Source: an uncultured Atopobiaceae bacterium (GTDB lineage Bacteria > Actinomycetota > Coriobacteriia > Coriobacteriales > Atopobiaceae). Taken from it: 15,189 nucleotides of DNA. Under the pieces are notes generated by a model. That model was not told the origin of the DNA. It saw nothing but the letters and a program-made list of their open reading frames with translations, and did no database searches. Positions 1 through 9,922 of the stretch are shown piece by piece. The translations under genes and the position numbers were made by a program. The stretch is from assembly GCA_900770865.1 (NCBI GenBank), contig CAAGLU010000029.1, positions 1-15,189 of the forward strand, given 5' to 3'. Numbering within the stretch: position 1 is the stretch's first letter; each line of letters opens with the position of its first letter.

Positions 1-612
1 GGCTATCACCAGTACTGGAGCTATGCCGAGCGCAAGGGCTACTCGGGCACAGCCGTCTTCACGCGAGAGGAGCCGCTGCAGGTGGTGCGCACGATCGGCT
101 CGCCCGTGGCGGACAACGAAGGCCGCGTGTGCGCGCTCGAGTTCCCCAAGCTGTGGTTTGTCGATGTGTACACGCCCAACTCAAAGAACGGCCTTGCACG
201 CCTGGACGAGCGCATGGAGTGGGACGCGCGCTACCGCGACTTCCTGGCCGAGCTTGCGCGCGACAAGCCGGTTGTGACCTGCGGCGACTTCAATGTGGCG
301 CACGAGGAGATCGACCTTGCCCGCCCGGACGACAACCACGAGAACGCGGGCTTCTCGGATGCCGAGCGCGAGAGCTTCACCAAGCTGCTGGAGAGTGGGC
401 TTGTGGACACGTTCCGCGAGCGCCACCCCGACCTCGCCGGCGCGTACAGCTGGTGGAGCTACCGCATGCGCGCTCGCGAGCGGGGCATTGGCTGGCGCAT
501 CGACTATTTTCTGGTTTCTCCGCAGCTCATGCCCAAGGTGACCGGCACGGCCATCCTCGACAACGTGTACGGCTCCGACCACTGCCCCATCGAGCTTGAG
601 CTGGAGCTGTAG
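1..612 (+). CDS. xth: Exodeoxyribonuclease III (AP endonuclease family), 5' end missing
   Basis: The reading frame is open from base 1, so the gene begins outside the window; 203 residues of a protein normally near 250-280 residues are present. The family is the Mg-dependent exonuclease III / AP endonuclease of base excision repair, cytoplasmic, cutting DNA 5' of abasic sites. Seen in the fragment: YTPNS near residue 58-62, the GDFNVAH motif at 95-101 (Asp and Asn bind metal and phosphate), the YSWWSYRMRARERGIGWRIDY stretch split around residues 149-168, and the C-terminal GSDHCP motif at 191-196 with the catalytic histidine. The N-terminal metal-binding Asn and Glu lie off the left edge. It ends with TAG and converges with feoAB across a 195-base spacer. 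Identification rests on several family motifs in the correct order. Confidence 0.92.
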   Translation, partial: GYHQYWSYAERKGYSGTAVFTREEPLQVVRTIGSPVADNEGRVCALEFPKLWFVDVYTPNSKNGLARLDERMEWDARYRDFLAELARDKPVVTCGDFNVAHEEIDLARPDDNHENAGFSDAERESFTKLLESGLVDTFRERHPDLAGAYSWWSYRMRARERGIGWRIDYFLVSPQLMPKVTGTAILDNVYGSDHCPIELELEL

Positions 613-625
613 GGCCGGCACCGGC

Positions 626-648
626 GCTGGGTACGCCGTCGTACCAGC
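626..648 (+). terminator. Hairpin after exonuclease III, possible terminator
   Basis: GCTG-G-GTAC (626-634) pairs with GTACCAGC (641-648): eight base pairs with one bulged G and a six-base loop, beginning 14 bases after the stop codon. No T-run follows, so termination is an inference from position only. Confidence 0.3.
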
Positions 649-661
649 CTGCGAATGCTGT

Positions 662-721
662 CGGGCTAAATTCAGACGTTTTTCCTTTGGATGACACAGT
701 TATGTGTCGGATTTTAGCCCG
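662..721. other. 60-base nested hairpin in the convergent spacer
   Basis: CGGGCTAAA (662-670) pairs perfectly with TTTAGCCCG (713-721). Inside it lies a second perfect stem, GACACA (693-698) with TGTGTC (703-708) around the loop GTTA. The single-stranded arm between them contains a T5 run. It sits between the ends of two convergent genes, so it could be a two-way transcription end, an RNA-stabilising structure, or a copy of a dispersed intergenic repeat. There is only one copy here, so the repeat reading is a guess. Confidence 0.45.
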
Positions 722-784
722 TCGAAGCAGGCGTAGACGAACCGAGCGCTGCGCAGAGACGAACAGAGCGCCGGCGAGCCGGAT

Positions 785-800
785 GGCCCGCCACCGGGCC
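785..800 (-). terminator. Short GC hairpin just past feoAB
   Basis: GGCCCG (785-790) and CGGGCC (795-800) form a perfect six-base stem with a four-base loop, seven bases beyond the feoAB stop codon. No T-run follows on the minus strand, so its role as a terminator is uncertain. Confidence 0.3.
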
Positions 801-807
801 CAACCCC

Positions 808-3165
808 CTAAGCGAGTCCCAGCAGCAGCCCGATGGCATGCACGATGAACGCGACCACCCACGCCACACCGCACTGGAGCAGCACCACGTACAGCGCGTA
901 GCGGCCATTGAGCTCATTGCGCACCGCGGTAATAGCCGCCACGCATGGCGTGTAGAGCAGCACAAACACCAGGAACACGAAGGCCGTGAACGGGGTGAAG
1001 AGCGTGGCCAGGGCGGCCGGCGTATCGCCCACAAGCACGGTGAGCGTGGCCACAACGGACTCCTTGGCGGCAAAGCCAGTCACCAGGGCCGTGGAGGCGC
1101 GCCAGTCACCAAACCCAAGCGGCGCAAAGATGGGCGAGATGGCCGAGCCCATGATGGCCAGCAGGCTTTGCGACTGGTCGGCCACCATGTTGAGACGCAC
1201 GTCGAAGGTCTGCAGGAACCAGATGGCAACGCTGGCCAAGAAGATGATCGTGAACGCCCTGGTGAGGAAGTCCTTCGCCTTGTCCCAAGCCAGGCGCAGC
1301 GTGGTTGCGGCGCTGGGCATGCGGTAGTTCGGGAGCTCCATCACAAACGGCACCGGCTCGCCCTTGAACGCCGTGTGCTTGAGGACCAGCGCCACCAGCA
1401 CGCCCACGAGCATGCCAATCGCGTAGAGCGAGACCATCACAAGCGGCGCGCCCTTGGAGAAGAACGCGGCGCACAGCAGGGTGTAGACCGGCAGCTTTGC
1501 CGAGCAGCTCATGAATGGCGTGAGCATGATGGTCATCTTGCGGTCGTGCTCCGAGGGCAGCGTGCGCGTTGCCATGATTGCTGGCACCGAGCAGCCAAAT
1601 CCCACCAGCATGGGGACAAAGCTGCGGCCGGAAAGGCCGATCTTTCTCAGCAGCTTGTCCATCACAAAGGCAACGCGCGCCATGTAGCCAGAGTCCTCGA
1701 GGATCGACAGCAGGATGAAGAGCGTCACGATGATGGGCAGAAACGAGATGACCGTGCCCACGCCGGTTATCACGCCGTCGATGACCAGCGAGTGGATCAC
1801 AGGGTTCACGTCGGCGGCGGTGAGCGCGGAGTCGATGGCGTCGGAGGCAGCGCTCACGCCTGTGGCCATAAGGTCTGAGAGGTTGCCGCCAATGAGGTCA
1901 AACGTGAGCCAGAACACCACGATCATGATGCCAATGAAGCACGGGATGGCCGTGAAGCGCCCCGTGAGCACGCGGTCGATGCGCGCGGAGCGCTCGTGCT
2001 CGCGGCTCTCCTGCGGCTTCTTGACGCAGCGGGCACAGATGGCCTCGATGAACGAGAAGCGCATGTCGGCGAGAGCCGCAAGGCGATCGGAGCCGGACTC
2101 CTCCTCCATCTGGGAGATGATGTGCTCCACGGCGTCCAGCTCGTTCTTCTCGAGGCCAAGCGCCTTTATTACCAGCTCGTCCCCCTCGATGAGCTTGGTC
2201 GCCGCGTAGCGGTCGGGCAGGCCCGCGCGCTCGGCGTGATCGGAGACAAGCTCTCCAATGGCGTGGATGCAGCGGTGCACGGCGCCGCCGTCGGGGCCAT
2301 CCGGGCGGCAGAAGTCGATACGCCCCGGGCGCTCGCGGTAGCGGGCCACGTGGATGGCGTGCTCTACCAGCTCGTCCACGCCCTCATCCTTGGCGGCCGA
2401 GATGGGCACCACCGGCACGCCCAGGAAGGACTCCAGGGCGTTCACGTCCACGGAGCCGCCGTTCTCGGTGACCTCGTCCATCATGTTGAGGGCGATGACC
2501 ATGGGAACGTCCAGCTCCATGAGCTGCGTGGTGAGGTAGAGGTTGCGCTCGATGTTGGTGGCGTCAACAATGTCGATGATCGCATCGGGCTTGGAGTCGA
2601 TGATGAACTGGCGGCTCACGACCTCCTCGCCCGTGTAGGGCGAGAGGGAGTAGATGCCTGGCAGGTCTGTGACGGTAGCCTCCGGATGGCTGCGCATCTG
2701 GCCGTCCTTGCGGTCCACGGTGACGCCGGGGAAGTTGCCCACGTGCTGGTTGGAGCCCGTGAGCTGGTTGAAGAGCGTGGTCTTGCCGCAGTTCTGGTTG
2801 CCGGCCAGCGCAAACGAGAGGGGCTTGCCTGCGGGCACCACCCCTCCCGCAGCGCGGGGGCGCAGCTTGCTCTCGCCGATGGCCGGGTGACTCGTCACGC
2901 CTGACGCCACCTGCAGGCGGACCTTCTCGTGCGCGTCATGGACGTTCTCGAGCGAGATCTGGGCCGCGTCCGCCGCGCGGATGGTGAGCTCGTAGCAGCG
3001 CAGGCGAATCTCAAGCGGGTCACCCATGGGCGCGTACTTGACCATGGTGACCTCGGTGCCTGGCGTGAGACCCATATCAAAGATGTGCTGGCGCAGGGAC
3101 TTCTCTTCGCAGTCCACCGAGCTGACGATGGCGTCCTTGCCAATCTCGAGCGTGTCGAGTGTCAT
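808..3165 (-). CDS. feoB: Fused FeoA-FeoB ferrous iron transporter
   Basis: 785-residue membrane protein that imports Fe(II). An FeoA-type SH3-like domain fills about residues 1-80. A linker (81-115) leads to the FeoB G domain: G1 GNQNCGKT at 122-129, DLPG at 167-170, NMMD at 227-230 and SAAKDEG at 256-262. A cytosolic helical region runs to about 400, and the rest is the polytopic membrane core with gate motifs GCSVPA (524-529) and LLYTPCVAA (736-744). In many bacteria FeoA is a separate small protein; here it is fused at the N-terminus. The start at 3165 was chosen because AAGGAG stands four bases before it and FeoA homology begins at once; an in-frame ATG 18 codons upstream would add an Arg/Ala-rich tail and lacks a good ribosome site. 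No Cys-rich FeoB tail is seen. A DtxR-like site upstream suggests control by iron. Confidence 0.95.
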   Translation of the reverse strand: MTLDTLEIGKDAIVSSVDCEEKSLRQHIFDMGLTPGTEVTMVKYAPMGDPLEIRLRCYELTIRAADAAQISLENVHDAHEKVRLQVASGVTSHPAIGESKLRPRAAGGVVPAGKPLSFALAGNQNCGKTTLFNQLTGSNQHVGNFPGVTVDRKDGQMRSHPEATVTDLPGIYSLSPYTGEEVVSRQFIIDSKPDAIIDIVDATNIERNLYLTTQLMELDVPMVIALNMMDEVTENGGSVDVNALESFLGVPVVPISAAKDEGVDELVEHAIHVARYRERPGRIDFCRPDGPDGGAVHRCIHAIGELVSDHAERAGLPDRYAATKLIEGDELVIKALGLEKNELDAVEHIISQMEEESGSDRLAALADMRFSFIEAICARCVKKPQESREHERSARIDRVLTGRFTAIPCFIGIMIVVFWLTFDLIGGNLSDLMATGVSAASDAIDSALTAADVNPVIHSLVIDGVITGVGTVISFLPIIVTLFILLSILEDSGYMARVAFVMDKLLRKIGLSGRSFVPMLVGFGCSVPAIMATRTLPSEHDRKMTIMLTPFMSCSAKLPVYTLLCAAFFSKGAPLVMVSLYAIGMLVGVLVALVLKHTAFKGEPVPFVMELPNYRMPSAATTLRLAWDKAKDFLTRAFTIIFLASVAIWFLQTFDVRLNMVADQSQSLLAIMGSAISPIFAPLGFGDWRASTALVTGFAAKESVVATLTVLVGDTPAALATLFTPFTAFVFLVFVLLYTPCVAAITAVRNELNGRYALYVVLLQCGVAWVVAFIVHAIGLLLGLA

Positions 3166-3169
3166 GTCT

Positions 3170-3190
3170 CTCCTTGCGAGGGCCGCAAGG
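3170..3190 (-). promoter_or_regulatory. feoAB ribosome binding site partly inside a hairpin
   Basis: On the minus strand AAGGAG (3175-3170) precedes the ATG by four bases. CCTTGCG and CGCAAGG (plus 3172-3178 and 3184-3190) form a perfect seven-base stem with a five-base loop, and four bases of the Shine-Dalgarno lie in that stem. It could limit translation of feoAB or may be chance; nothing else tests it here. Confidence 0.45.
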
Positions 3191-3223
3191 CGTAGGCGCC
3201 ATGCGGCCGATTGGGTCATTCAG

Positions 3224-3242
3224 TCTGTTTAGGCTAACTTTA
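3224..3242 (-). promoter_or_regulatory. Candidate DtxR/IdeR-type iron operator upstream of feoAB
   Basis: The minus strand reads TAAAGTTAGCCTAAACAGA. The centre is the dyad TTAG-C-CTAA around base 3233, the core of the actinobacterial iron box (TWAGGTWAGSCTWACCTWA). By hand 15 of 19 positions agree, the left half much better than the right. The centre lies 68 bases before the feoAB start codon, a normal place for an operator over a promoter. Known: DtxR/IdeR proteins repress iron uptake genes when iron is sufficient. Inferred: such a regulator exists in this organism. Confidence 0.55.
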
Positions 3243-3282
3243 CCCCGTTTAGTGAGCGTATGCACTGCCGAGAAGGTCTTTC

Positions 3283-4341
3283 CTACTCAGCCATGGGGCC
3301 AATCACGGACTCAACGACGCCGGCAAAGGTGGCCGCGTCACGGCATGCCACAAGCTCCTGTGGGAAATGCACCTCGTCGAGCAGGGCATCTGCTGCCTCG
3401 TGGTGGCCCACAAGCGACGAAACGTGCGCATCCGAGCCAAACGAGACACTCACGCCCAGCTCTGCGCAGCGCTCGACAATCTGGCGGCAGCGCTTGTAGG
3501 AGCCCGCGCGCTTCTGCGCAATGAGGCTCGACTCGTTGACCTCGATGAGCTTGCCGTGCTCCTTCACGGCGCCAAGCACCGTGTCCATATCAAAGTCGAG
3601 GCCGGTGCGGCCAATGTGCCCCAGGATAAGCACCTTGGGGTCTTCAAGAACACGCAGGTACATGCGCGTGATCTGCTCTCGCGAGGCGCCCTCAGTGAAG
3701 TCCTTGTTGTGGACGCTCGCAATCACATAGTCGCACTGCTCAAAGGCCATCTTCTGAAGGTTGTGCGGACGGCGGTACGCGCTGCCGTTGATACCCTTCT
3801 CGAAGAAGATGTCATGCCCAAAGATGTTGCCGTCGAGGTCGACGATGTCCGCCTCGCATCCGCGGAGCAGACGCACCCCATGCCACCTGCGCGGCCACGC
3901 CCACAGGTTGAGAAAGTACTGCCAGTCCTGGACGGTCTGCTGGGCGTACAGCATGCTTGAGTAATGATCCGTGACGCCGAGAAGCTCCATCCCCTGGGCG
4001 GCCGCGGCGCGCACGTCCTCCTCGAGCGTCGAGTACGCGTGGCGCGAGAAGAGCGTATGACAGTGCGTGTCGCAGAGGATTTGCCTGCCGGAGGTGGGGC
4101 GCTGCGGCGCGGGAGCGGCGGCCGGCGCGGTTGCCGGCGACGGCGCGGCAGCGTTCGGGCGGCCAAGGCCAAACGACGTTCGCGGTGACGCTTGGTAGGC
4201 GTCACAGGCGGCGCTATCTTTCTCGACCGCGCGCATCTTCTCGCCGGGGCGCTCGCACACGTTGCGCGTGCGCACGATGCCCGTGCGCTCCCCAAAGAAG
4301 ACGCAGTCTCCGCAGGTGTTCCCAGACGTGCGAGACGTCAT
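3283..4341 (-). CDS. PHP-domain metal-dependent hydrolase with N-terminal four-cysteine segment
   Basis: 352 residues. From about residue 88 the protein is a PHP (polymerase and histidinol phosphatase) domain of the YcdX/histidinol-phosphatase-like type: DTHCH at 91-95, TDH at 124-126, GCEAD at 161-165, ASVH at 208-211, GHIGR at 241-245 and SDAH at 303-306, the full set of metal ligands. Such proteins are usually phosphoesterases; the substrate is unknown. The first 50 residues carry C10, C13, C29 and C46 (CxxC-x15-C-x16-C), a spacing that could bind zinc or an iron-sulfur centre, joined by an Ala/Pro-rich linker at about 64-82. The ATG at 4341 has GGGAGG upstream. It lies between the aminotransferase (69 bases upstream, with a hairpin between) and feoAB (117 bases downstream). 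The closest alternative is a histidinol-phosphatase-like enzyme; no his genes are visible. Confidence 0.9.
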   Translation of the reverse strand: MTSRTSGNTCGDCVFFGERTGIVRTRNVCERPGEKMRAVEKDSAACDAYQASPRTSFGLGRPNAAAPSPATAPAAAPAPQRPTSGRQILCDTHCHTLFSRHAYSTLEEDVRAAAAQGMELLGVTDHYSSMLYAQQTVQDWQYFLNLWAWPRRWHGVRLLRGCEADIVDLDGNIFGHDIFFEKGINGSAYRRPHNLQKMAFEQCDYVIASVHNKDFTEGASREQITRMYLRVLEDPKVLILGHIGRTGLDFDMDTVLGAVKEHGKLIEVNESSLIAQKRAGSYKRCRQIVERCAELGVSVSFGSDAHVSSLVGHHEAADALLDEVHFPQELVACRDAATFAGVVESVIGPMAE

Positions 4342-4369
4342 GCTTTGCCCCTCCCAGCAGTTTGAGCGA

Positions 4370-4402
4370 GCGGGCGCGTTCCCACGTTGGGTACGCGCCC
4401 GC
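4370..4402. terminator. Strong hairpin between the aminotransferase and PHP genes
   Basis: GCGGGCGCGT (4370-4379) pairs perfectly with ACGCGCCCGC (4393-4402). After a T-T mismatch CCCA (4381-4384) pairs with TGGG (4388-4391). It lies just after the aminotransferase stop and before the PHP ribosome site. There is no T-run on the minus strand, so it may be a partial terminator or an RNA-processing and stability stem rather than a full stop. Confidence 0.45.
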
Positions 4403-4410
4403 CGCAGCGA

Positions 4411-5584
4411 TTACTTGTAGCTCTCGGCCAGCTTCTTCCACGCGGGCATCGAGTTCACGATGGTCTCGTAGCTCACACAGTAGCCAATGCGCACCCAGCC
4501 CGTGCAGCCAAAGCTGTCGGACGGGACGGGCAGCAGCTCGAGCGCCTTCGCGCGCTCGAAGAAGGCGTTGGCGTCGGGCTCCAGGGCCTTGACCCACAGG
4601 TAGAAGGCACCCTGCGGCTCGATGTAGTGGTAACCAAGCTCGGAGAGGCCACGGGTGAGCGCCTCGCGATTGCGCGCGTAGGCCTCGACGTCCGACGGCA
4701 CGTCGCAGCAGTCCGCAACCACGCGCTGGAAGAGCGCAGGCGCGCAGACAAAGCCCAGTGAGCGGCCGGCACCGGCGATGGCGGGGACAAGTACGTCATG
4801 GTCGGGGTTGGTGGGCGGCACCAGCACCCAGCCAATGCGCTCGCCAGGAAGCGAGAGGCTCTTGGAGTACGAGTAGCACACCAGCGTGCGGTCGTAGATC
4901 GTCGGGACCCAGGGCACCTCCGCACCGTAGGAGATCTCGCGGTAGGGCTCGTCGGCCACGAGGTAGATGGCCGTGCCCTGGGCGTCCTCGCACTCGTGCA
5001 GGACGTCTGCCAGCGCGGCGAGGTTCTGCGCCGAGTAGACCGAGCCCACGGGGTTGTTGGGCGAGTTGATCACGACGGCCTTGGTGCGCGGCGTGACGGC
5101 GGCGCGAACGGCCTCGGTGTCAATCTGGAAGGTCTCCGGGTCTGCCATGACCTCGACGCAGGTGGCGCCGGCGGTCTCGATCCACACGCGGTACTCGGGG
5201 AAGTACGGGGCGATCACGATGACCTCGTCACCGGGGTTGACCACCGCGTGGAAGCTGATGGAGAGCGACGCCGCCGCACCGCAGGTGAGGTAGAGATCGC
5301 CGGCGGCAGCGGTGTTCTCGCCATAGCGACGGCAGAGCGACGCGGCGAGCTTCTCGCGAACAAAGGGCAGGCCAGCGGCCGGGGTGTAGCTGTGGAGCTG
5401 CGTGGGCGGCAGCTGGAGCGAGCGCTCGATGGACTCGCGGACCGCGTCCGGCGAGGGGATCGACGGGTTGCCCAGGCTGAAGTCGAAGACGTTCTCGGCG
5501 CCAATCTGCGCCTTGCGCGCGGAGCCGTAGGCGGCAATCTCGCGGATGGACGACTTCGACGCCCCGTAGGCGTAGTTCTGCTCG

Positions 5585-5595
<11 letters not shown>
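4411..5595 (-). CDS. Class I/II pyridoxal-phosphate aminotransferase
   Basis: 394 residues, the usual length for a fold-type I aminotransferase of the AspB/AspC-like group; cytosolic amino-group transfer between an amino acid and a 2-oxo acid. Seen: YTPAAGLPFVR at 70-80, NSPNNPVG at 177-184 (PLP-binding Asn), DEPY at 215-218 (Asp to the pyridine nitrogen, Tyr to the 3'-oxygen), SYSKSLSLPGERIGW at 242-256 with the Schiff-base Lys245 and phosphate-binding Arg253, and a late WVRIGYC segment whose Arg probably holds the substrate carboxylate. The ATG at 5595 lies inside the 3' end of ftsH (11-base overlap) with AGAGG about seven bases before it, so translation is probably coupled to ftsH. Substrate cannot be fixed from sequence; aspartate, aromatic amino acids or alanine are all possible. 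Confidence 0.93.
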
Positions 5596-7609
<2,014 letters not shown>

Positions 7610-7648
7610 GAAAACGTCTCCTTGCGATTGCTTTCTGGGGCCGGGGCG

Positions 7649-8200
7649 CTACTTGGTGTAGACCTCGGGCTTGAGAATGCCCACGTAGGGCAGGTTGCGG
7701 TAGCGCTCGGCGTAGTCCAGGCCATAGCCCACCACAAAGGCGTCGGGCACGTGCGCGCCAACGTAGCGCGGGGTGACGGCCGGCGTGTGGTTGGGGATGT
7801 CCTTGACCGAGAAGGCCGCGATCTCGATGGACGCGGGCTTTCTCGACTGCAGGAGCTTCACCAGGTAGGACAGGGTGAGGCCAGAGTCGAGAATGTCCTC
7901 GGCCACAATCACGTGGCGTCCCTCGACCTTGGTGTCCAGGTCCTTCACGATGCGCACCACGCCCGAGCTCTTGACGCCGTCGCCGTAGCTGCTCACGGCC
8001 ATGAAGTCCACCGAGCACGGCACGGTGATGGCGCGCATGAGGTCTGCGGTGAAGACGAAGGCCCCACGCAGGACGGCCACGATGAGCGGGTTCTTGTCGG
8101 CGTAGTCCTCGGAGATCTGGCGCCCCATGCGGGACACGATCCGGTGGATGTCCTCCTCGCTCAGGACGACGCTCTCCACGTCCGGATGCATCTCTGCCAT
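7649..8200 (-). CDS. hpt: Hypoxanthine phosphoribosyltransferase
   Basis: 183 residues, typical of bacterial HPRT. It joins hypoxanthine or guanine to PRPP to make IMP or GMP in purine salvage; cytosolic, Mg-dependent. Seen: VLRGAFVF at 43-50 (PPi loop), the flexible-loop SSYGDG at 70-75, the PRPP-binding motif VIVAEDILDSGLTL at 97-110 (the EDxxDSG core is intact), a purine-binding segment around the Lys and Asp of FSVKD (130-134), and the C-terminal VGYGLDYAERYRNLPYVG at 157-174. The ATG at 8200 has GGAGG seven bases upstream; a second in-frame ATG three codons later is less well placed. It lies 54 bases after tilS and 39 before ftsH on the same strand, so the three are probably co-transcribed. 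Confidence 0.97.
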   Translation of the reverse strand: MAEMHPDVESVVLSEEDIHRIVSRMGRQISEDYADKNPLIVAVLRGAFVFTADLMRAITVPCSVDFMAVSSYGDGVKSSGVVRIVKDLDTKVEGRHVIVAEDILDSGLTLSYLVKLLQSRKPASIEIAAFSVKDIPNHTPAVTPRYVGAHVPDAFVVGYGLDYAERYRNLPYVGILKPEVYTK

Positions 8201-8254
8201 TGCGATCCTCCACTCCCGACGGGCGCCCGCCGCACTTCTCGGCCCGCGCGCCGT

Positions 8255-9790
8255 CTATGCTGTTCGGAGACTCAATTCTAGCAAGTGTGAGGTGCGTGGC
8301 GTGCAGCGAGCGCGCTCGTCGGCCCTGATTCCTGCAACCCACACCATGGGGCCGGTGGGCGAGGTGCGCACCACGGGCACCAGCGGGCGCTCGGCCGCCG
8401 GGATGCGGGCCTCATTGAGAAGGTCCGACACCTTCTTCGACTGGCCGTGCATGCCCAGGGGGCACAGGACGTCGCCCGGGTGCGGGGAGTCAACCCAGAG
8501 CCTGCCGCCCAGGTTGGCATCGATGCCGCAAGCAGAGGCGTCGAGAAGAACCGAGGTGCCGGCCCACTCGCGACCGTGGGAGAGGGCGAGCGCCGGGATG
8601 TCCGCGCCGTCCGGTGCCGGAAGGAGGCGCGCCGAGAGGTGCGTGGACGCGCGGCCCGGGCGCGGGTCCCCCAGGGGGAGCTCGCCGGGGACCTCGAGCC
8701 AACCGGCGAAGTCGTGGGCCTTGGGCGCGCGGGCGCGCAGGAAGAGCAGGCCGTACTCCACGCGGGCGTCCACGCCCATGGGAATGGAGGCAGACCCCGC
8801 GCCCGCCGCAACAAGCGAGAGCACCTGGGCAATGTGACGCGCCTCGAGCCGGGCGTTTGGGCAGACCTCGAGGATCGCCGCGCGCACCACGCGCCGCGCG
8901 ATTGCCACCTCGCAGGCCGAGAGGCGCGCGGCGTCCAGGGCCAGGGCGCCCTCCCCCGTGCGGCGCGTGAGGTCACGCAGGGTACGAGCCGCGACGGCGG
9001 TGAGGTAGGCGTCCTCGTCCGAGAGGATGTCGCAGGTGGTCGAGAGGCTTGCCACCACGCGCGGGTTTCTCCGCTCGAGCACCGGCATGACCTCGTGGCG
9101 CACGTAGGCGCGCAGGTAGCGGGTGTCGGCGTTTGTGTCGTCCTCGCGCCACACGATGCCGCGCATGCGCAGGAACTCGCAGAGCTCGTCGTGCGTGCGG
9201 TCGAGCAGCGGGCGCACCACGCGGTTGCGGCGGCGTGGGATGGACGAGAGGCCCGAGGCGCCGGTGCCACGGATGGCGTTCATCACGAAGGTCTCGGCGC
9301 GGTCGTTGGCCGTGTGGGCAGTGAGGATGCGCGCGGCCGAGCGGGGCGTGCCAAGCTGGGCCGAGAGCTCGTTGGCCAGGCGAGTGGCCTCGCTGTAGCG
9401 CACCTCTCGGCCGGCATTCTCCACGTTGCCGTCCGGCGAGGCCGCGGCCAGCGCGGCCACGTCCACGCGGCGGATGGTACAGGGAATGCCGTAGCGGGCC
9501 GCGAGGTCGCGAACGAACTCCTCGTCCTCGTCGGCGTCGATGCCGCGCAGGCGGTGGTTCACATGGAGCACGTGGAGGCGCTCGCGGGCGATGCGGGCGC
9601 GGCCGCGGCCGTCCTCGATGTCGAGCGCGGAGGTTGCCGCCAGCACCAGGAGGGCCGTGGAGTCCGCGCCGCCGGAGACCATGAGCACCACGGGCGCGCG
9701 CAAGGCGTCGTCGGTGCTGCGGGATGGGCGCTCGAAGGGACTGGCGGCACCGGCGTCCCCCGAGCCGTATCTGCGAGCAACACTTGGCAT
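8255..9790 (-). CDS. tilS: tRNA(Ile)-lysidine synthetase
   Basis: 511 residues. TilS attaches lysine to C34 of the CAU-anticodon tRNA-Ile so that it reads AUA; essential, cytosolic, ATP-dependent. The N-terminal PP-loop is SGGADS at 39-44, followed by LHVNHRLRG at 75-83, NVENAGREVRY at 122-132 and TAHTANDRAET at 157-167. Many homologues have an Asp pair where this has Asn-Asp. The C-terminal domain shows the family signature KKVSDLLNEARIPAAERPLV just after a GMHGQS turn. It is longer than the E. coli enzyme, mainly in the middle Ala/Arg-rich part. The first 30 residues before VVLMVSGG are poorly conserved in style, so the exact start is less sure; the ATG at 9790 has GAGAGG about ten bases upstream. 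It is the first gene of the minus-strand cluster. Confidence 0.95.
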   Translation of the reverse strand: MPSVARRYGSGDAGAASPFERPSRSTDDALRAPVVLMVSGGADSTALLVLAATSALDIEDGRGRARIARERLHVLHVNHRLRGIDADEDEEFVRDLAARYGIPCTIRRVDVAALAAASPDGNVENAGREVRYSEATRLANELSAQLGTPRSAARILTAHTANDRAETFVMNAIRGTGASGLSSIPRRRNRVVRPLLDRTHDELCEFLRMRGIVWREDDTNADTRYLRAYVRHEVMPVLERRNPRVVASLSTTCDILSDEDAYLTAVAARTLRDLTRRTGEGALALDAARLSACEVAIARRVVRAAILEVCPNARLEARHIAQVLSLVAAGAGSASIPMGVDARVEYGLLFLRARAPKAHDFAGWLEVPGELPLGDPRPGRASTHLSARLLPAPDGADIPALALSHGREWAGTSVLLDASACGIDANLGGRLWVDSPHPGDVLCPLGMHGQSKKVSDLLNEARIPAAERPLVPVVRTSPTGPMVWVAGIRADERARCTPRTSHLLELSLRTA

Positions 9791-9867
9791 GTGCGGAGTC
9801 CTCTCCCTTCGGTGCGTGCGACGGCGCGGGGCGCGGGGCGCGAGCGCGCGGAGCGATTACGCGCACG

Positions 9868-9895
9868 ATTCTACCCCGTCGCACCCCGCGGCCAA
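9868..9895 (-). promoter_or_regulatory. Candidate sigma-70-type promoter of the tilS operon
   Basis: On the minus strand TTGGCC (9895-9890) and TAGAAT (9873-9868) are separated by 16 bases. The -10 matches five of six consensus bases, the -35 four of six. It lies 78 bases before the tilS ATG in otherwise very GC-rich DNA, where an A/T hexamer stands out. No other convincing promoter was seen for tilS. Confidence 0.45.
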
Positions 9896-9922
9896 CGGCG
9901 ACCGCCCGGCCCGCCCCCCTCG

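Noticed and set aside
3166..3219. Longer feoAB start 18 codons upstream
   Set aside because: The added residues are Arg/Ala-rich and unlike FeoA; the ATG at 3165 has AAGGAG close by.
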